Positions 22,012 to 33,852 of a stretch of DNA of 64,000 nucleotides are shown one piece after another. The first letter of the stretch is position 1. Each line of letters starts with the position of its first letter. The translations under genes and the position numbers were made by a program. The notes under the pieces were generated by a model. That model was not told the origin of the DNA. It saw only the letters and a program-made list of their open reading frames with translations, and made no database searches. The stretch is from Helianthus annuus. Lineage: Eukaryota; Streptophyta; Magnoliopsida; Asterales; Asteraceae. Location of the stretch: positions 80,101,392-80,165,391 of the forward strand of contig NC_035444.2 of NCBI RefSeq assembly GCF_002127325.2. Reading direction: 5' to 3'.

Positions 22012-22244
22012 ATGCGGTGCGAGCCGCATCGCTGCCTGCGGTAACATCTGATGTTATCGCGTCTCTTGCTTGTGATCAAGAAATACGCGAGATGCGGTGC
22101 TAGCCGCATCGTCGCCTGTGGTGACTGTTGCTGTTATCCAGCTTCCTTGTATTGATAGAAGTGTTCACTGGACGCGGTGCGAGGCCGCATCGCTGTGAAT
22201 ACTTCCGTTTTCATACACCAGATGTGATGCTATGCCGCATCACT
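22012..22244. repeat. Four spaced imperfect palindromes (GATGCGG...CCGCATC) in the Tat U3
   Basis: The copies start near 22012, 22093, 22171 and 22221, with cores gatgcggtgcgagccgcatc, gatgcggtgctagccgcatc, a gacgcggtgcgaggccgcatc-like copy and a decayed gatgtgatgctatgccgcatc-like copy. Spacing is 50-80 bp. Confidence 0.8.
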
Positions 22245-22433
22245 CTACCGTTCTAATATTCCAGGTAAGTCCTCCATCACTGGACAGATTGGATTCAACC
22301 ATTGTGTCGATGCGTTCCCGCACAGACACAAGTAGGTTGTTAGCTAGTGGGGGTTTTGATAAGGGTAATGGTCACTCGCGGTCGATGCTGACGCGAGATC
22401 TGGGACCATACCCCTTCAGCAGTTTTTCCAAAG

Positions 22434-22692
22434 GTTTTATTTTTCGCCATTGGGTCCAAAAAGGTTTCACCGTTGCCATTTTAGTCAACTGGGTTAACTT
22501 CATCTATTTTTCTGCTAACGAGAAGGGCAACTCGGTCATTTTATATGTAACTATGTTAACTAAAAGGACAATTCGACCATATAAAATGACCAAATTGCCC
22601 TTCTTGTTAACCAAAAAAATGGATGAAGTTAACCTAGTGGACTAAAATGGCAACAGTGAAACCTTTTTAGACCCAATAACGAAAAATAAAAC
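22434..22692. mobile_element. Foldback MITE (259 bp hairpin)
   Basis: The left arm starts gttttatttttcg and the right arm ends cgaaaaataaaac; each arm is about 125 bp and pairs with the other almost throughout (shared blocks include aaaaggtttcac, gccattttagtc, ggttaacttcatc and aagggcaa). I could not settle a TSD. No coding potential. Confidence 0.75.
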
Positions 22693-24420
22693 ATTTATAC
22701 TAAACTGTCAAAATAATTCAAACCACAAGAACTAAAATAACATTTAACTCTAGAATTTGGATTATAAACTCATGTTAAGTAGTTAAAATCAATTCGAATA
22801 TTGTTATTTTATGTGTGTTTTGTTGTGGGTCACCTCACTAACCTTTATCTCCGTAGGCGTCAACATCCATCTTATACTCATTGGTAACATAACCCATCAC
22901 CATCATTTTTTTTCGAATCAATATTTACCGAAAGCCCACCATTCCTTTGTCCAAATCGATACATTTGGAAATTCAAATAAAAAAGACATAAGATAACTCT
23001 TTTAATAGAAACGTGGATGGCAATATATATCATTTGAAAGTACACTACATTGAGTATTCTAGAAAAGTTCCCACCATCACCATCTTCTACAACAAACGCT
23101 GGCTTTGTTTTTGATTTACCTAAGGCACACATAACATTCATACATACATGTTTGCTAACAAGTTAAGTAATACACACATTTTAGTTTGAGCTATAGCACA
23201 ACCTAAAACTTTACTTTTAAATACATGTCATATAAAACATGTACTCTATTTGAACAAGTATATATTATAATCCATAAAAGCTCCACTTTATTTCTATCAT
23301 ATCATCTAATTTTACCACTATGTGACATATCAACATACATAAATATACATAGCAAATTTATAATAAAAGCACACTAAAATTTGTCAATAATTAATCTTAA
23401 GAATCAATCATACAAGACATACGTAATTACTATCGATGGTATTTACCGTTGCAGAAATGTTGGTTTGTGCCAGTGTTAGAATTGAATTAGAAGTTTCTAT
23501 AAAACGTCAGATTTCAACTACTTGACGTTTGCACTGAAGTGTTGTGAAGCTCAAGTTTCTGCTGAAAGGATAATAATTCTAAGTGTTTGTGAATAGAGGT
23601 TACTACTGATTGGAGTCTCGCGTCCCGGTCAAAGATAATATTTATATGCCTAAATTACCTCAAACTATAAGTTAGCGGTATAATTAATATTGAAAATTTA
23701 TAGTCAACATACCCGACACCCTTTCTTATTGCCACCCTCAGACAATAGTTTTTTTTAACTAGATTTACAAGGTTTAAGGTGATAGATTTACAGGGTTATT
23801 AATGTTGATTAGCGAGACTGTGAAAGGAGAGATGTTTCGATTTCAAACTGATCAATAACATTACGGTCCTTATATGTTTGGCAAATGCAAGAGGCTCAGC
23901 CACTCAACTAATTTGAATTCGATTTATTTAGATTCGTCAAGTTGTAAACTACGATCCAATATTATATTAGGTTTGTTCTTAGCTTAAATAGTCAAACAAA
24001 TAGGTTTGGCTCGTCTAATGACAAGTTAGTTCAGAAGATTTACAACTTATAGCGATCGATTTATTAGTAACTAAACATTTAAACGAATGTCATCAAACCA
24101 AACCTTAATAATTTATACGTAAATTTTGTCGTCTTTGTCCAATTTGGCTTGCCACCAACAAAAGTCAATTCACCATCTTAAATTCATTTTCAAAGGTAAT
24201 TATAACTCACAAAAAAAATTCAAAGTCATACCACAATACTTTTTCACATGGCCAATTCGACCGGCGTTCAAATTCAACTATTGTTAAAACACACACACAC
24301 ACATATACATTATAAATTATATAAATCCTTTTAAGTTCAACAACTCTCACAATTGGATCAAATGAGACACACACATAAAAAGAGGCCTACCGCATAAGCT
24401 CTCAAATCAACTACCACCTA
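22693..24420. other. AT-rich intergenic DNA
   Basis: I see no supported gene here. It contains short A/T runs and an (AC)n run near 24290. The last few hundred bases are presumably the promoter of the peptide gene downstream. Confidence 0.6.
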
Positions 24421-24431
24421 TATATTGTTTC

Positions 24432-24438
24432 TATATAA
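24432..24438 (+). promoter_or_regulatory. TATA box of the IDA-like peptide gene
   Basis: TATATAA lies about 120 bp before the ATG and just before a GA-rich tract. The start of transcription is expected around 24460-24470. Confidence 0.55.
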
Positions 24439-24445
24439 TACACAC

Positions 24446-24488
24446 GGAGAGAAGAGAAGAGAAGAGAAGAGAGGGAGAGAGAGAAAGG
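24446..24488 (+). repeat. GA-repeat in the 5' UTR of the peptide gene
   Basis: A run of gagaagagaagagaa and gagagagaga type repeats, nearly all purine. GA/CT tracts near start sites are common in plant promoters; any regulatory role here is inference. Confidence 0.7.
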
Positions 24489-24553
24489 TCATACGGGCAT
24501 GATATAATCAAGATCCTCAGTCGATCCATATCACGTGGAGAAGAAGAAGAAGG

Positions 24554-24808
24554 ATGGTTTTTAGGCATCTAAAGCCTTTTCTAATCGTTATCATGATCAT
24601 AATATCGATTTTGGCTTCATCATCAACTTTGGATGCCACTAGGATTCTCAAACAAGATAATTGGTATGACAAGTACGAACGCTTAATGAACAGTAGACTC
24701 CCACGAGGACCGGTGCCACCTTCAGGTCCATCTCTATGTCATAACGCTCTTGGTCTCTACAGACAATCAGAGTTTGCATCTACTCAAGATCAAAGCTATT
24801 GTCCATAA
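24554..24808 (+). CDS. IDA-like (IDL) secreted signalling-peptide precursor, 84 aa
   Basis: The start is the only ATG before a long hydrophobic stretch. Residues 1-24 form a signal peptide (hydrophobic core about 9-20, Ala/Ser-rich cleavage region about 21-24), so the product should be secreted. A variable, charged segment follows. Residues 49-64, LPRGPVPPSGPSLCHN, match the PIPPSxPSxxHN-type motif of the IDA/IDL family; IDA peptides are perceived by HAESA-type receptor kinases and control cell separation. Differences from IDA are Gly for Ala at 58, Leu-Cys for Lys-Arg at 61-62, and a 20-residue tail beyond the motif with a second Cys at 83. It is a single-exon gene, as is usual for the family, with a TATA box upstream and AATAAA downstream. 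The main alternative is another small proline-containing peptide class such as PIP-like. It is the only clear host gene seen here. Confidence 0.75.
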   Translation: MVFRHLKPFLIVIMIIISILASSSTLDATRILKQDNWYDKYERLMNSRLPRGPVPPSGPSLCHNALGLYRQSEFASTQDQSYCP

Positions 24809-25577
24809 GAATATTGCCATTTAGGGTGTGTGCAACTTCTTTTGTTACTATTATTTTTCATGTGAAAATTTTCATTTTTTCTTTTCTCTAAGTCAAGAAC
24901 TCATAATTTCGAGTTAATTTTGTTTTGATATTCAGGTACAATTAGCTTCAAACACGTACTATTAATTTTGTAAATAAACTGATTTTTTTTTTCTAGTTTT
25001 ATCATTTTATTTAATTGTCCTTGATCTTGTTCATGTACTATTAATTAGGACTAAAATCAAAATTGTCCTCCAGGCGACATAAATGCTTTTAATTTTTCTA
25101 AATAGTTGTTCTAATTTAGCGGGTAAGATATAAAAGCTATATAAAATTTGAATGTGTTGAGCATGGTTGCATAAATGATAGTTTTTTTTTTTTAATATAA
25201 TAAAATGGAAAAAGTAGTGATGTTTTGTTGAATAAATACAATAGGAAGTTAAGTAGTGAGAAGTGTCATTTTCTGAAATGACTTGGCAGAAATTTTAAAC
25301 ATAATATTTTCAAAGTATGTAATTATGTATAGTGTATATATATCACTGGTAAACTGTTAATACCTTTAATAATTTTACAGAAAATTTTCATCAACTAAGT
25401 TTTTATAAAGGTCAAAATATGATAATGTAGACATTTAATTTTAGTTGAATACGCTTCGCGTATTTATTATTAAGAATTTTAACCAAAAAATAACCCCTGT
25501 ACGTATTATCTTTCAATTAACTGTAAATTTACACATAAATAAACATATGACGTCACACGCTCGAAGAAAATAATTAC
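24809..25577 (+). other. 3' flank of the peptide gene; AT-rich, no gene
   Basis: A candidate polyadenylation signal aataaa lies near 24973, about 165 bp after the stop. Beyond it I see only AT-rich sequence. Confidence 0.5.
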
Positions 25578-25805
25578 CTTTAACGTACAAAACGTACTAA
25601 CCGAAGGTTTTGCTGAAAAAACGTGGTGACATTTTAGTAATTATCAAAATTACCGTATAAGCACATTCTACAAAATTACCCTACAAGATTATTTATAGAA
25701 TAATTTTGATAATTACCCTACGAGCAAATAATTACGAAAATGTCACCGCGTTCTTTTTCATGTCTTTGGTACGTTTTGTACGATAAGACACTTTGTACGT
25801 TAACT
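25578..25805. mobile_element. Foldback/MITE-like inverted repeat
   Basis: The left arm has taacgtacaaaacgtact and ggtgacattttagtaatta. The right arm has their reverse complements (taattacgaaaatgtcacc, ggtacgttttgtacg, gtacgttaa). The centre repeats taattatcaaaatta and its complement. No TSD was settled. Confidence 0.6.
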
Positions 25806-25969
25806 TAACTCTACCTTTTTATAGTACTAATCTTAATTATATAGTTATATATAAGTCTGGGTAATTTTACTTTTGATAATGTTAGATACTTCTATAGTTC
25901 ATTACATATTATCATTTTGTGAAATATCTGTTGAGAAGGTTATGAAGAGAATGTTTATAGACATATAAA

Positions 25970-26460
25970 CTTGCATTTTATATAATTTTTGAATTTGAAT
26001 TCTATCTTAGATATCTTAACTCGCACCTGGTCAAATATCGTGTGCCATTTTGTTGGGGGATTAGGTCCAACAGGATACCATGGTACGTGTCGTGCTTCCA
26101 AACACTCATTACTTGTATAGTTTTTTGTAACGACGACTTTCTTGTGTTTGACAACCGCACTTTTCAAATTGGAGAGCCCTATTTCTCCACTTCGGTTAGG
26201 CTGTTGTCTTAACCGGACACACCTTGCCTTCAGAGTTTGGCTTGGGTGTCCTCCTAGGAAACCATGCCACCGGCTGCCACTTGACAGCCGTTGTGCCACC
26301 ACAAGAGCGGAACTCTATGGCATAACACACGGTGGCAAGGCCTAGCTCAAATCCTTCATTACCTTAATCCACCAAAAGTGACACAAGTGGGGATTAAATT
26401 TGGGTCTCAACCGGAGAATCCAAGCCTCCTACCATTAGGCCACATGTGTGGATAGTTATA
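25970..26460 (-). mobile_element. SINE-like sequence with pol III box-like motifs
   Basis: On the minus strand, TGGCCTAATGG near 26440 resembles an A box and GGTTGAGACCC about 25 bp later resembles a B box, as in the tRNA-derived head of plant SINEs. The body toward 25970 has no coding frame. Ends and TSD were not found, and the length is long for a SINE. A decayed fragment of another element is possible. Confidence 0.3.
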
Positions 26461-26921
26461 TAGTTGTACACGCTATACACTTGATGTTCTAAAACAAGGT
26501 TCGGAATTCGGATGGGGATCAATAGATATATTCTAGCCCGTAGCCAGTTATCCAAGTAGAGATTTGAGTCCATTGAACATGGACCGGCCCAAACTATACA
26601 CTCTTATCATGGTGCACAAGTCTGGTATTACGTCATACCCGGTTCCGGGTAATGGTATGGTCAAGAAGATTAAATATTGGGTATGATAAAAACCCGGGTT
26701 TCTGGAGAGGAAGTGATCGTTTTTTTTTTCGGTTTCGGCTTTGGGATTTTTTCAGCTTTTGACTTGTTTGGATCGGGTAAACCGGGTTTGAACTAGTTTC
26801 AAATAATAGGGTGTGAAAATGATATGTAACTGGCAGCCGACAGGTAGGGTTAGGTATGGAACCAGGTTTGCCATACCCGACTTTTTTAATATGCGGTTTT
26901 GGGTTTTTTTAGGTCGGGTAC
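26461..26921. other. Intergenic stretch left of the CACTA element
   Basis: No gene seen. Several accgggt/cccgggt and ggtatgg motifs give it a repeat-like look, but I could not define an element. Confidence 0.4.
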
Positions 26922-26945
26922 CGTCACTAGTACATAAGTGGTCAA

Positions 26946-27133
26946 ATAATGCGGTTAAATTGGCTATAAGATGCGGTTTTAAACCCGCATCATATGGCAT
27001 GGCATTTTATGGTTATAAGCCAAAAGATGCGGGTCCAAGAGATGCGGTTCTAAACCCGCATCTTTTGACAATTTAAGCAAAAACTACTTTTTCCCAATAT
27101 ATTCAAGAGATGTGGTTCTAGAACCGCATCTCT
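26946..27133. repeat. Left subterminal repeats of the CACTA element
   Basis: The agatgcggtt core occurs about five times, mostly as inverted pairs such as agatgcggttctaaacccg + catct (27040-27064) and agatgtggttctagaaccg + catct (27109-27131). Confidence 0.85.
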
Positions 27134-27140
27134 TGGTGTG

Positions 27141-29388
27141 TTTAATCTAAAAATATTTATTTTCTTTTCTGATTCAAATTTTCAAGAAATTTTATTAAAA
27201 ATTCCCAATAAATTCTCATTATAAACAAATTATCTAAAAATGAAAATAAAATATACAAAAAACAAAATTAAATAAAAACCAATTTAAAATAACCCCAAGA
27301 ATATAAATTACAAAGGTTTCAAAGTGACACAATTACAAAAGTTTCAAAGTAACACAAATACATATATCTCTAAAGATGAAAGTGATATACAATAACTTCC
27401 CGAACCGATGCCTTCATACATGCAACCCAAACCGACGTCTTCAATTCATACTTGCAACCGAAACCGTAGAAATTGCCTAACAAAATAAAACGTCATGTTA
27501 ATAAAATGAAGCTTAAAATGTATACACGAGGGCACATGCATACACATAAGACATGTTCCAAATCTACCCTACATATGCATATAAGACATGAAGATCCAAA
27601 TCCATGACTTACAAGTCCGACTAAACTACAATCGACCAATATATACATGCCTTATGCGATAATCAAAGTAAATGAGTTACACTAGTAAGAAACTCGATGC
27701 TGCAATAACAACAATTTGCATCACGGAAATCATTTTCTATTAGTTTACCAATCCTACAAAATATAAACTCATTTTAGCATATAAAGTGGTCTCCGCGTAA
27801 TGCAGTGGGGAACACTTAAAAGTTGTTAACAAGCCGAGCCGAGCTGAGCCAAGCTCAAGCTCAACTCGAACTTCATACCGAGCTCACATGGGTCAGCTTG
27901 AAAATAAAGTTGAGCTGAAATAAACTTAAGCTCAGCCCAATAAAAATCAATCTGGCTCGACTTTACAACTTTTCCAGATTTGTATGTAAATGGCTTTTTT
28001 CATATAAAAAGATTTTAATTGGTTCTAGTGTTATCTTTTTTCTGTTAGATAGGTCACGAAGTTTGGCATTCTCTTTTATAACAATTTTCTTAAGAAAAAA
28101 GGGCCCCAAAACATCATTAGAACCTTTAATGTTTATTAATTAGTGAGTTAATAAACTCATTAAAACCAAACATGACATACAGCCACCAAAAACATCATTA
28201 GAACCTTTAAAACTGAAATTAACATGAAACTTAACAAACTAGAACTTCTTACCGAAGATTGTAGGTCCAATTTTCCACCAAAACAAGTAGTTTAAACCCT
28301 TTATCTTGCAGTAAACAGGAACCAAACGCAGCAGCCCCTTAACTTATTTACCTTCAATAATAGATACCAAAATCACTTACAATCTTGGTAAACATTAAAC
28401 ATAACGAAAACAAATCGTTTACCATCGATGACGGGTCGATTCCTCCACCGAAACAACCCAAATCAAAAGCTTGCAACCTTCATATCATAGCAGCCCCGAA
28501 CAGGTTCAAAACAACTTACAACTGCCATACACCCAAGTTTTGCAATATCCCAATTCTGGCGTCAAATAGTTAACTTAAGAAATCAGGAAAAATAAATTAA
28601 AAAAAAAATCGCATTTGCATAATCAATAAAGATTAGCTAAAAAAGACCTTGAGTGATGAATAAGAGAATCCACCAGCAACCAGCGATACATGATGAGATA
28701 TTGATGAACCATCTAATCTAAAGCAAGCAGACAAAGATCCAACACTTATGAGCTCAACGCAGACCTAAAATATTAGTGCAAAATGAAATTTTGCAAGAGG
28801 GCACATAAATAACTGTTATGGGTGTAAACAAAGTGTAGAAACAATCTGGTGGAAGTGTTGATTTGTTAAATTGTACACAATTACAAAGATCTTCAAGTAT
28901 GGAATTGTACAAACTCTTGTTCACAACAAAAAATGACCATTAAAAGCTCAAACAAAACTGCTTAACAAATCTGTAAACAAGAATGATAACATGACTGAAT
29001 CTAAAGACATAGCTCATTTTTTGTTAGGTTTTCCTTCTTTATAGTTTAAACTTCACTTCTGCAGACATGAATGAGGAAAATAAAACAATCAATACCATCA
29101 TCAATAATAGATTAAACGTAAACATTTAAAGATCTAATTCAATGTTAATCACGAAAACAAGCTAACTATGCTAGAAACAAATGAATATAGTTCTGTTTAT
29201 CAATGCCTACGAGAGAGGTGTTCGTGACAGGGCAAAAAGCGAACAGATCTCATATTCTATCAAACATACAATATTCCTAATTCAGTAATCATTAATACCG
29301 ACACATAAGCTCCAAATACTCTTCACATATCACAAACTAAACCCTAGATATAAAAATAAACAAACTAATGCGAACCATTAATCAGAAA
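27141..29388. other. CACTA interior, AT-rich, no supported gene
   Basis: It includes a direct repeat of tttcaaagt(a/g)acacaa (27317-27358) and a gagct/agctc-rich block (27830-27965) like a decayed MITE. There are also intron-like AT-rich stretches. The short frame at 28385-28573 shows no protein features. Confidence 0.45.
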
Positions 29389-29673
29389 TCAAACCAGTTC
29401 TTTGGCACTTTGCTCGGAGACGGGAGGAGAAGAAGAGGAAGACGGAAATGTCACCGGTGAGGAGAACGCTTGTGGTGACTTGGAGAGTGGACTGGTCATC
29501 ATCGGTGGAGATGAAAGAGAACGGAGAGAAGGGGAGCTCGACTTGACGTCTTCAGGGAATGGATGGAAAGGGATGAATGTTCTGAGACAATGGAGATTGG
29601 GGGAAGTTAAATGGCATTTGGAGGGAAAAGATGAATATTGGGGAAAGTGGGCGGGATCATCCAAATTTTTCAA
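29389..29673 (-). pseudogene. Possible captured exon, Ser/Pro-rich
   Basis: A 94-residue frame rich in Ser, Pro and Phe, beginning MKNLDDPAHFPQYSSFPSK. Its end (GAACTG before GTTTGA) could be an exon-intron border. I do not recognise it. The GC-richer composition against AT-rich surroundings suggests a fragment of a host gene taken up by the CACTA element, but a chance frame is possible. Confidence 0.3.
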
Positions 29674-29697
29674 GAAAAGAAGAAAGTTATCCTATAA

Positions 29698-30326
29698 GAC
29701 CATTCACATCCCTTCCCTTAGACCGTTGGGCATGGTGGGGCGAGGATATGGGGCATGGGTTGACACATGTTGAGTCGGTATGGCGGGGCGTGGCTAGCCT
29801 GCGTGGGTTGGCCACGTGTTGTAATTTTTTTTCAATTATAGTGTATGGGTTTGGCTTAGCCAAACGGTTGTCTTTTAAATTTAAATCCTAGCCACTTATA
29901 GCCTAGCCAACCCAGCCAATGTGAGCCGGCCACGAAAGACCGCTAGGCCCGCCCAACGCTCGTGCTGAAACCCCCGTCCAAGGGGCCACGCTGAAACCCA
30001 AGCCCACCCAGGGTGGTGACTTGGGCGTTTGTACCAAACCCACGCCTTAACCCCCGCCCCATATCCATAGTCTTATTTTTATGTGAATATTATGAAAAGT
30101 GGTCATGATGAGTTGTGAGTGAAGGAGGAAGAAAATGTATAAATTTGGAGGACAATGCAAACACCCCTATAATTTTTTAATACTTTTTAAAAATAGTTGT
30201 GAGTGGAGAGGACGAAAATGAAATGATAAATGTAGAGAAAAATATTATTTAATTGAAATTAGAGAGAAAATATAGTGGTTTCAGTGTAATTATAGGGATG
30301 AAGATAGGGGAAGGGATGTGAATGCT
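29698..30326. mobile_element. MITE-like element with 20-bp inverted ends
   Basis: The left end is gaccattcacatcccttccc. The right end is its inverted counterpart, gggaagggatgtgaatgctc, with one mismatch. Inner inverted blocks (gaggatatgggg and ccccatatcc) suggest a nested or composite structure. No clear TSD. Confidence 0.5.
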
Positions 30327-30445
30327 CAAAGAGCTCTCTGAATTATTAATATTAATTATTATATTTTTATTTGTGTCAAAATATTATATTAATATTATAA
30401 CTAGGGGAGTGGTAAACCCATATGTTACGTCGGGACGTATCGCAC

Positions 30446-30630
30446 TAGGGATGAGCTAGGTACCAGTATTCAATACTGTCAAATATGGGTACTAGAATCA
30501 AAAATACTCGGTACTGTACCGAACAGGTACCGATCCGAAAGTATCGGTACAGAAAACGTCAAAAAGTGGGTACCGAAAAGGGGTCGAAAATAATTCGGTA
30601 CCCGTACCAAGTACCAAATGCTCATCCTTA
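30446..30630. mobile_element. hAT-type MITE, 185 bp
   Basis: The ends are tagggatgagc and gctcatcctta (inverted, one mismatch). The 8-bp TSD is tatcgcac at 30438-30445 and tattgcac at 30631-30638 (one mismatch). The interior is rich in ggtac/gtacc, as seen in common plant hAT MITEs. Confidence 0.85.
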
Positions 30631-30984
30631 TATTGCACACCATAACAATTAATAAATAAATTTGTAATATAACAAAAATGATGTCTACATTAGTTATGTT
30701 AATTGTCGTAGCTCGGCTCTGAGCATCAAAACGTAAATGGCAACTATGTCAAACAGTGCATGGCGGTGACGATTCCGATGCGTCTAGTTGTCCGGTTTTC
30801 GACAATGGCAGTCTCAGATGGTGGCCTCACAGCAAGTATCGTTGAATCACCCAAGTTTATCGTTAAATCACCAAAGGTTAATGAATTTGTGATGATGAAA
30901 CTGCTTTCATTCATATCTTTTTGTTTATCTTCTTCGATCTATGATTGTTTTTCATTCATTATCACCACACACCTATCTTCTATA

Positions 30985-32290
30985 CTCAATGGCCCTAATT
31001 GGCCCGTCAAGCGTCCTCATAGACCATTTATCATCCTAAACGCCCTATATTGACAATAATGAAGCATAAACAACCCTAGTTGACCATCACTAGCCCTAAT
31101 CGCCGCATCCGTCATCCTAATGGATCATTGATCATCGTAAACGCCCTTCGTTGACAATAATGAAACATGAACAACCCTAGTTCACCACCATTGGAACCAA
31201 TTGACCTATCAAACATCCTAATGGACCACTAATCATCCTAAACGTCCTTCATTAAACAAAAATGTAGCATAAACAACCTTAGTTGATCGCCATTGTGTTT
31301 AATGGGCCTATTAATAATCCTAATGGACCATTAATCATCCTAAACATCTTTCATTAACACTAATGTAGCAAGAACAACCCTAGTTGACCATTATTAGCCC
31401 TAATTGGTCCATTGGTCATCCTTAACACCCTCCATTGACAAAAATGTAGCATGTACAACCCTACTTGACCATCACTAGCCCTAATTGGCCCATCAATCAT
31501 CCTAATAGACCATTTATCATTTTAAACGCCCTTCGTTGACAATAATGCTACATGAACAACCTAGTTGACCATCAATGGCCCTAATTAGGCCGTCAATCAT
31601 CCTAATAGACCATTAATCATCATTAACGCCATTCATTGACAAAATATAGCATGAACAACCCTACTTGACCATCACTAGCCCTAACTGGCCCATCAATTAT
31701 CCTAATAGACCATTGATCATCTTAAGCACCCTTCATTAACAATAATGGAACATGAACAACCCTAGTTGGCCATCACTGGCCCTAATTGGTGCATCAACCA
31801 TCATAGGGGACCATCAATTATCCTAAACGACCTTTATTGATAACAATGGAACACGAACAACCCTAGTTGACCACCACTGGCCCCTAATTGACCTATCAAT
31901 CATCTTAATTAACCACTAATCATCCTAAAGCTCCTTCATTGACAAAAATGTAGCATGAACAACCTTAGTTTACCACCACTGTTCTAATTGGTTTATCAAT
32001 CATCCTAACGAACCATTAATTATCCTAAAAAATCTTCATTGACATTAATGTTGCATGACCAACCCTAGTTGACCATCACTAACCCTAATTGGTACATCAA
32101 TGATCTTAATGGACCATTGATCATCCTTCACACCCTTTATTGACAAAAAAATGGAGCATGAATGACCCTAGTTGACCACCACTGTCCCTAATTGACCTAT
32201 CAGTCATCCTAATGGACCAGTAATCATCCTAAACAACCTTCACTGAGAGAATTATAGCATGAATAACCTTAGCTGACCATCGTTGCTATA
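30985..32290. repeat. Tandem repeat array, ~100-bp unit, about 12-13 copies
   Basis: The landmark caaccctagttgacc (or a close variant) recurs about 13 times, near 31066, 31172, 31274, 31373, 31454, 31553, 31652, 31753, 31853, 31956, 32060, 32161 and 32260. Spacing is mostly 99-106 bp, once about 81. Each unit also has ggaccattaatcatcc and ccttcattgacaa variants. Divergence between copies is substantial, so the array is old. Confidence 0.88.
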
Positions 32291-32802
32291 TGTTTAAACA
32301 ACATGCACGTGATCGTCGTTATATGTTGAAACCTTTTTTTTATTAATGGTTAAACGACACGTCGATACATACACTAACATATACACATATACATACATAC
32401 ATAATACATATAAATAAATAAGTACATACTTGTATACACAATAAGTCAATAAATAAAAAATAATAATTAATTGTAATCATATACATAAAATGATTTGTTT
32501 ATCATAAGAAAGTTATTTATTTATTTATTAGAGAAAAATGCAATTTGCATCCCTGTGGTATGTGTGAAACATCAACATGAGCCCCTAAATTCATTTTTTG
32601 GTTTTTTGAGCCCCTGATCTTATAAATTCATAACAGTTTGAGTCCCTCCGTCACACTTCCGTCTGTTTGACTGTTTGACAATTGTGAAATGTCCTTTATA
32701 CCCTTAACCCTTAATGATAAACACATATAATCCCTAATAATTCCCTAACACCGATCACACTTCTCAATAAGATCTGAAAATCTCTTCTCCCAACTCCCAA
32801 CA

Positions 32803-32945
32803 CCGATCATCATCTTCATCTTCATTGAATCTCCACCGATCATCATCTTCATCTTCATCTTCATCTTCATCATCTTCATCTTCATTGAATCTCCACCGCA
32901 TCATCTTCATCTTCATCATCTTCATCTTCATTGAATCTCCTCACT
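32803..32945 (+). repeat. CATCTT/TCATCA microsatellite in the Pack-MULE
   Basis: catcttcatcttcat repeats, interleaved with three copies of attgaatctcc. It looks like a 5' UTR; a splice donor lies about 30 bp further on. Confidence 0.75.
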
Positions 32946-33154
32946 GACCATTTGTTGTTATAACAATCCAAGGTAAGATCACATACCTAAAGCATGATCG
33001 ACACTATGGTTTACCCTTTGTTCTTGTTAGATGCTTGTGTAACCCTCTGTAACTTGATGTTTAATGATGTTTGATGATATCTCATTTTCACCACTCATGT
33101 TTTTACACTTCTTATCTGTATAAGTTTTTGATATGCTAGAATGTAACAGGTTTT

Positions 33155-33385
33155 GTGTGAAAATATTGTTTGATTCTTGTGGGTTTTTATCTCGGGTATC
33201 AAAACAGAGGTTTGGGTTTTGGTTATTATGAAGGTTTGTTTCAGGTTTTGTGTGAAAATATTGTTTGATTCTTGTGGGTTTTTGTCTCGGGTATCAAAAC
33301 AGAGGTTTTGTTTGATTCTTGTGGGTTTTTGTCTCGGGTATCAAAACAGAGGTTTGGGTTTTGGTTATTATGAAGGTTTGTTTGT
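33155..33385 (+). repeat. Short tandem duplication in the Pack-MULE intron-like region
   Basis: A unit containing gtttgattcttgtgggtttt and ctcgggtatcaaaacagagg occurs three times, two of them followed by tttgggttttggttattatg. The last copy is close to the first, so duplication is recent relative to the MULE. Confidence 0.85.
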
Positions 33386-33852
33386 GATGTTTATGGTTTT
33401 CTCTATTTATTAAGACTGGGTTTTTGGTTTTTGGCGTTAATCTAAGATTGTTTTTGTTTTATAGTTTGTTTGAAATGTTTAAAATATACAATCGATTAAA
33501 ACAGGGGTTGGTTTCTTAAGTCTCTGCTGTTCATGTTGAAATCTGGGTATGGTTGTTGTTTTGTTTCTTATATAAAGTTGGTTAAAGACTCTGTGTTTTG
33601 GGTTCCTCATATTGGTCATTTGAATGTGTTTTCTTGATATGAGATCAACTGTGTTTTGGGTTCCTCATATATGTATACATATATGCATTATGAAAGTATT
33701 GTATCAGCCGTCTTACTATGGATGTTTTTATTGTATAAAATGGCTACGGATGTAAAGATACTCAAAACACCAACTACGAAGGCGAGAATACTTGACAACC
33801 TCCTGGAAGATGGTGCGGTGCACATAAGGAAGTGATTGATCAGAACGATTAA

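Larger units (their letters stand above)
10724..22421 (-). mobile_element. Tat-lineage Ty3/gypsy element, 5' LTR to integrase start, interrupted
   Basis: The pieces are 10724-14783 and 21218-22421; the material between is a separate LTR element with a perfect TSD. Order on the minus strand is 5' LTR (21546-22421), a PBS-like TTGGCGCC, gag, protease, RT, RNase H and an extra archaeal-type RNase H domain, the hallmark of the Tat/Ogre group. The integrase is cut off at 10723 by the chromovirus, and the rest lies left of the window. Gag and protease have several frameshifts while the RT to aRNH part is one open frame. It is the oldest layer of the left nest. Confidence 0.85.
21546..22421 (-). repeat. 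5' LTR of the Tat element (about 876 bp)
   Basis: In element orientation it begins TGCTGAAGGGGTATGG (ending at 22421) and ends TTTCATCA next to the PBS-like site. It has a TATA box at 21821-21829 and four spaced GATGCGG/CCGCATC palindromes in U3. No partner LTR is in the window, so both borders come from TG...CA ends, the PBS and composition. The outer flank is gtttt. Confidence 0.65.

Noticed and set aside
22434..22645. 137-aa frame partly over the foldback element
   Set aside because: It spans the Tat LTR end and a hairpin MITE; no protein features.
30760..31053. 97-aa frame in the CACTA interior
   Set aside because: Its end runs into the tandem repeat array and it shows no conserved features.
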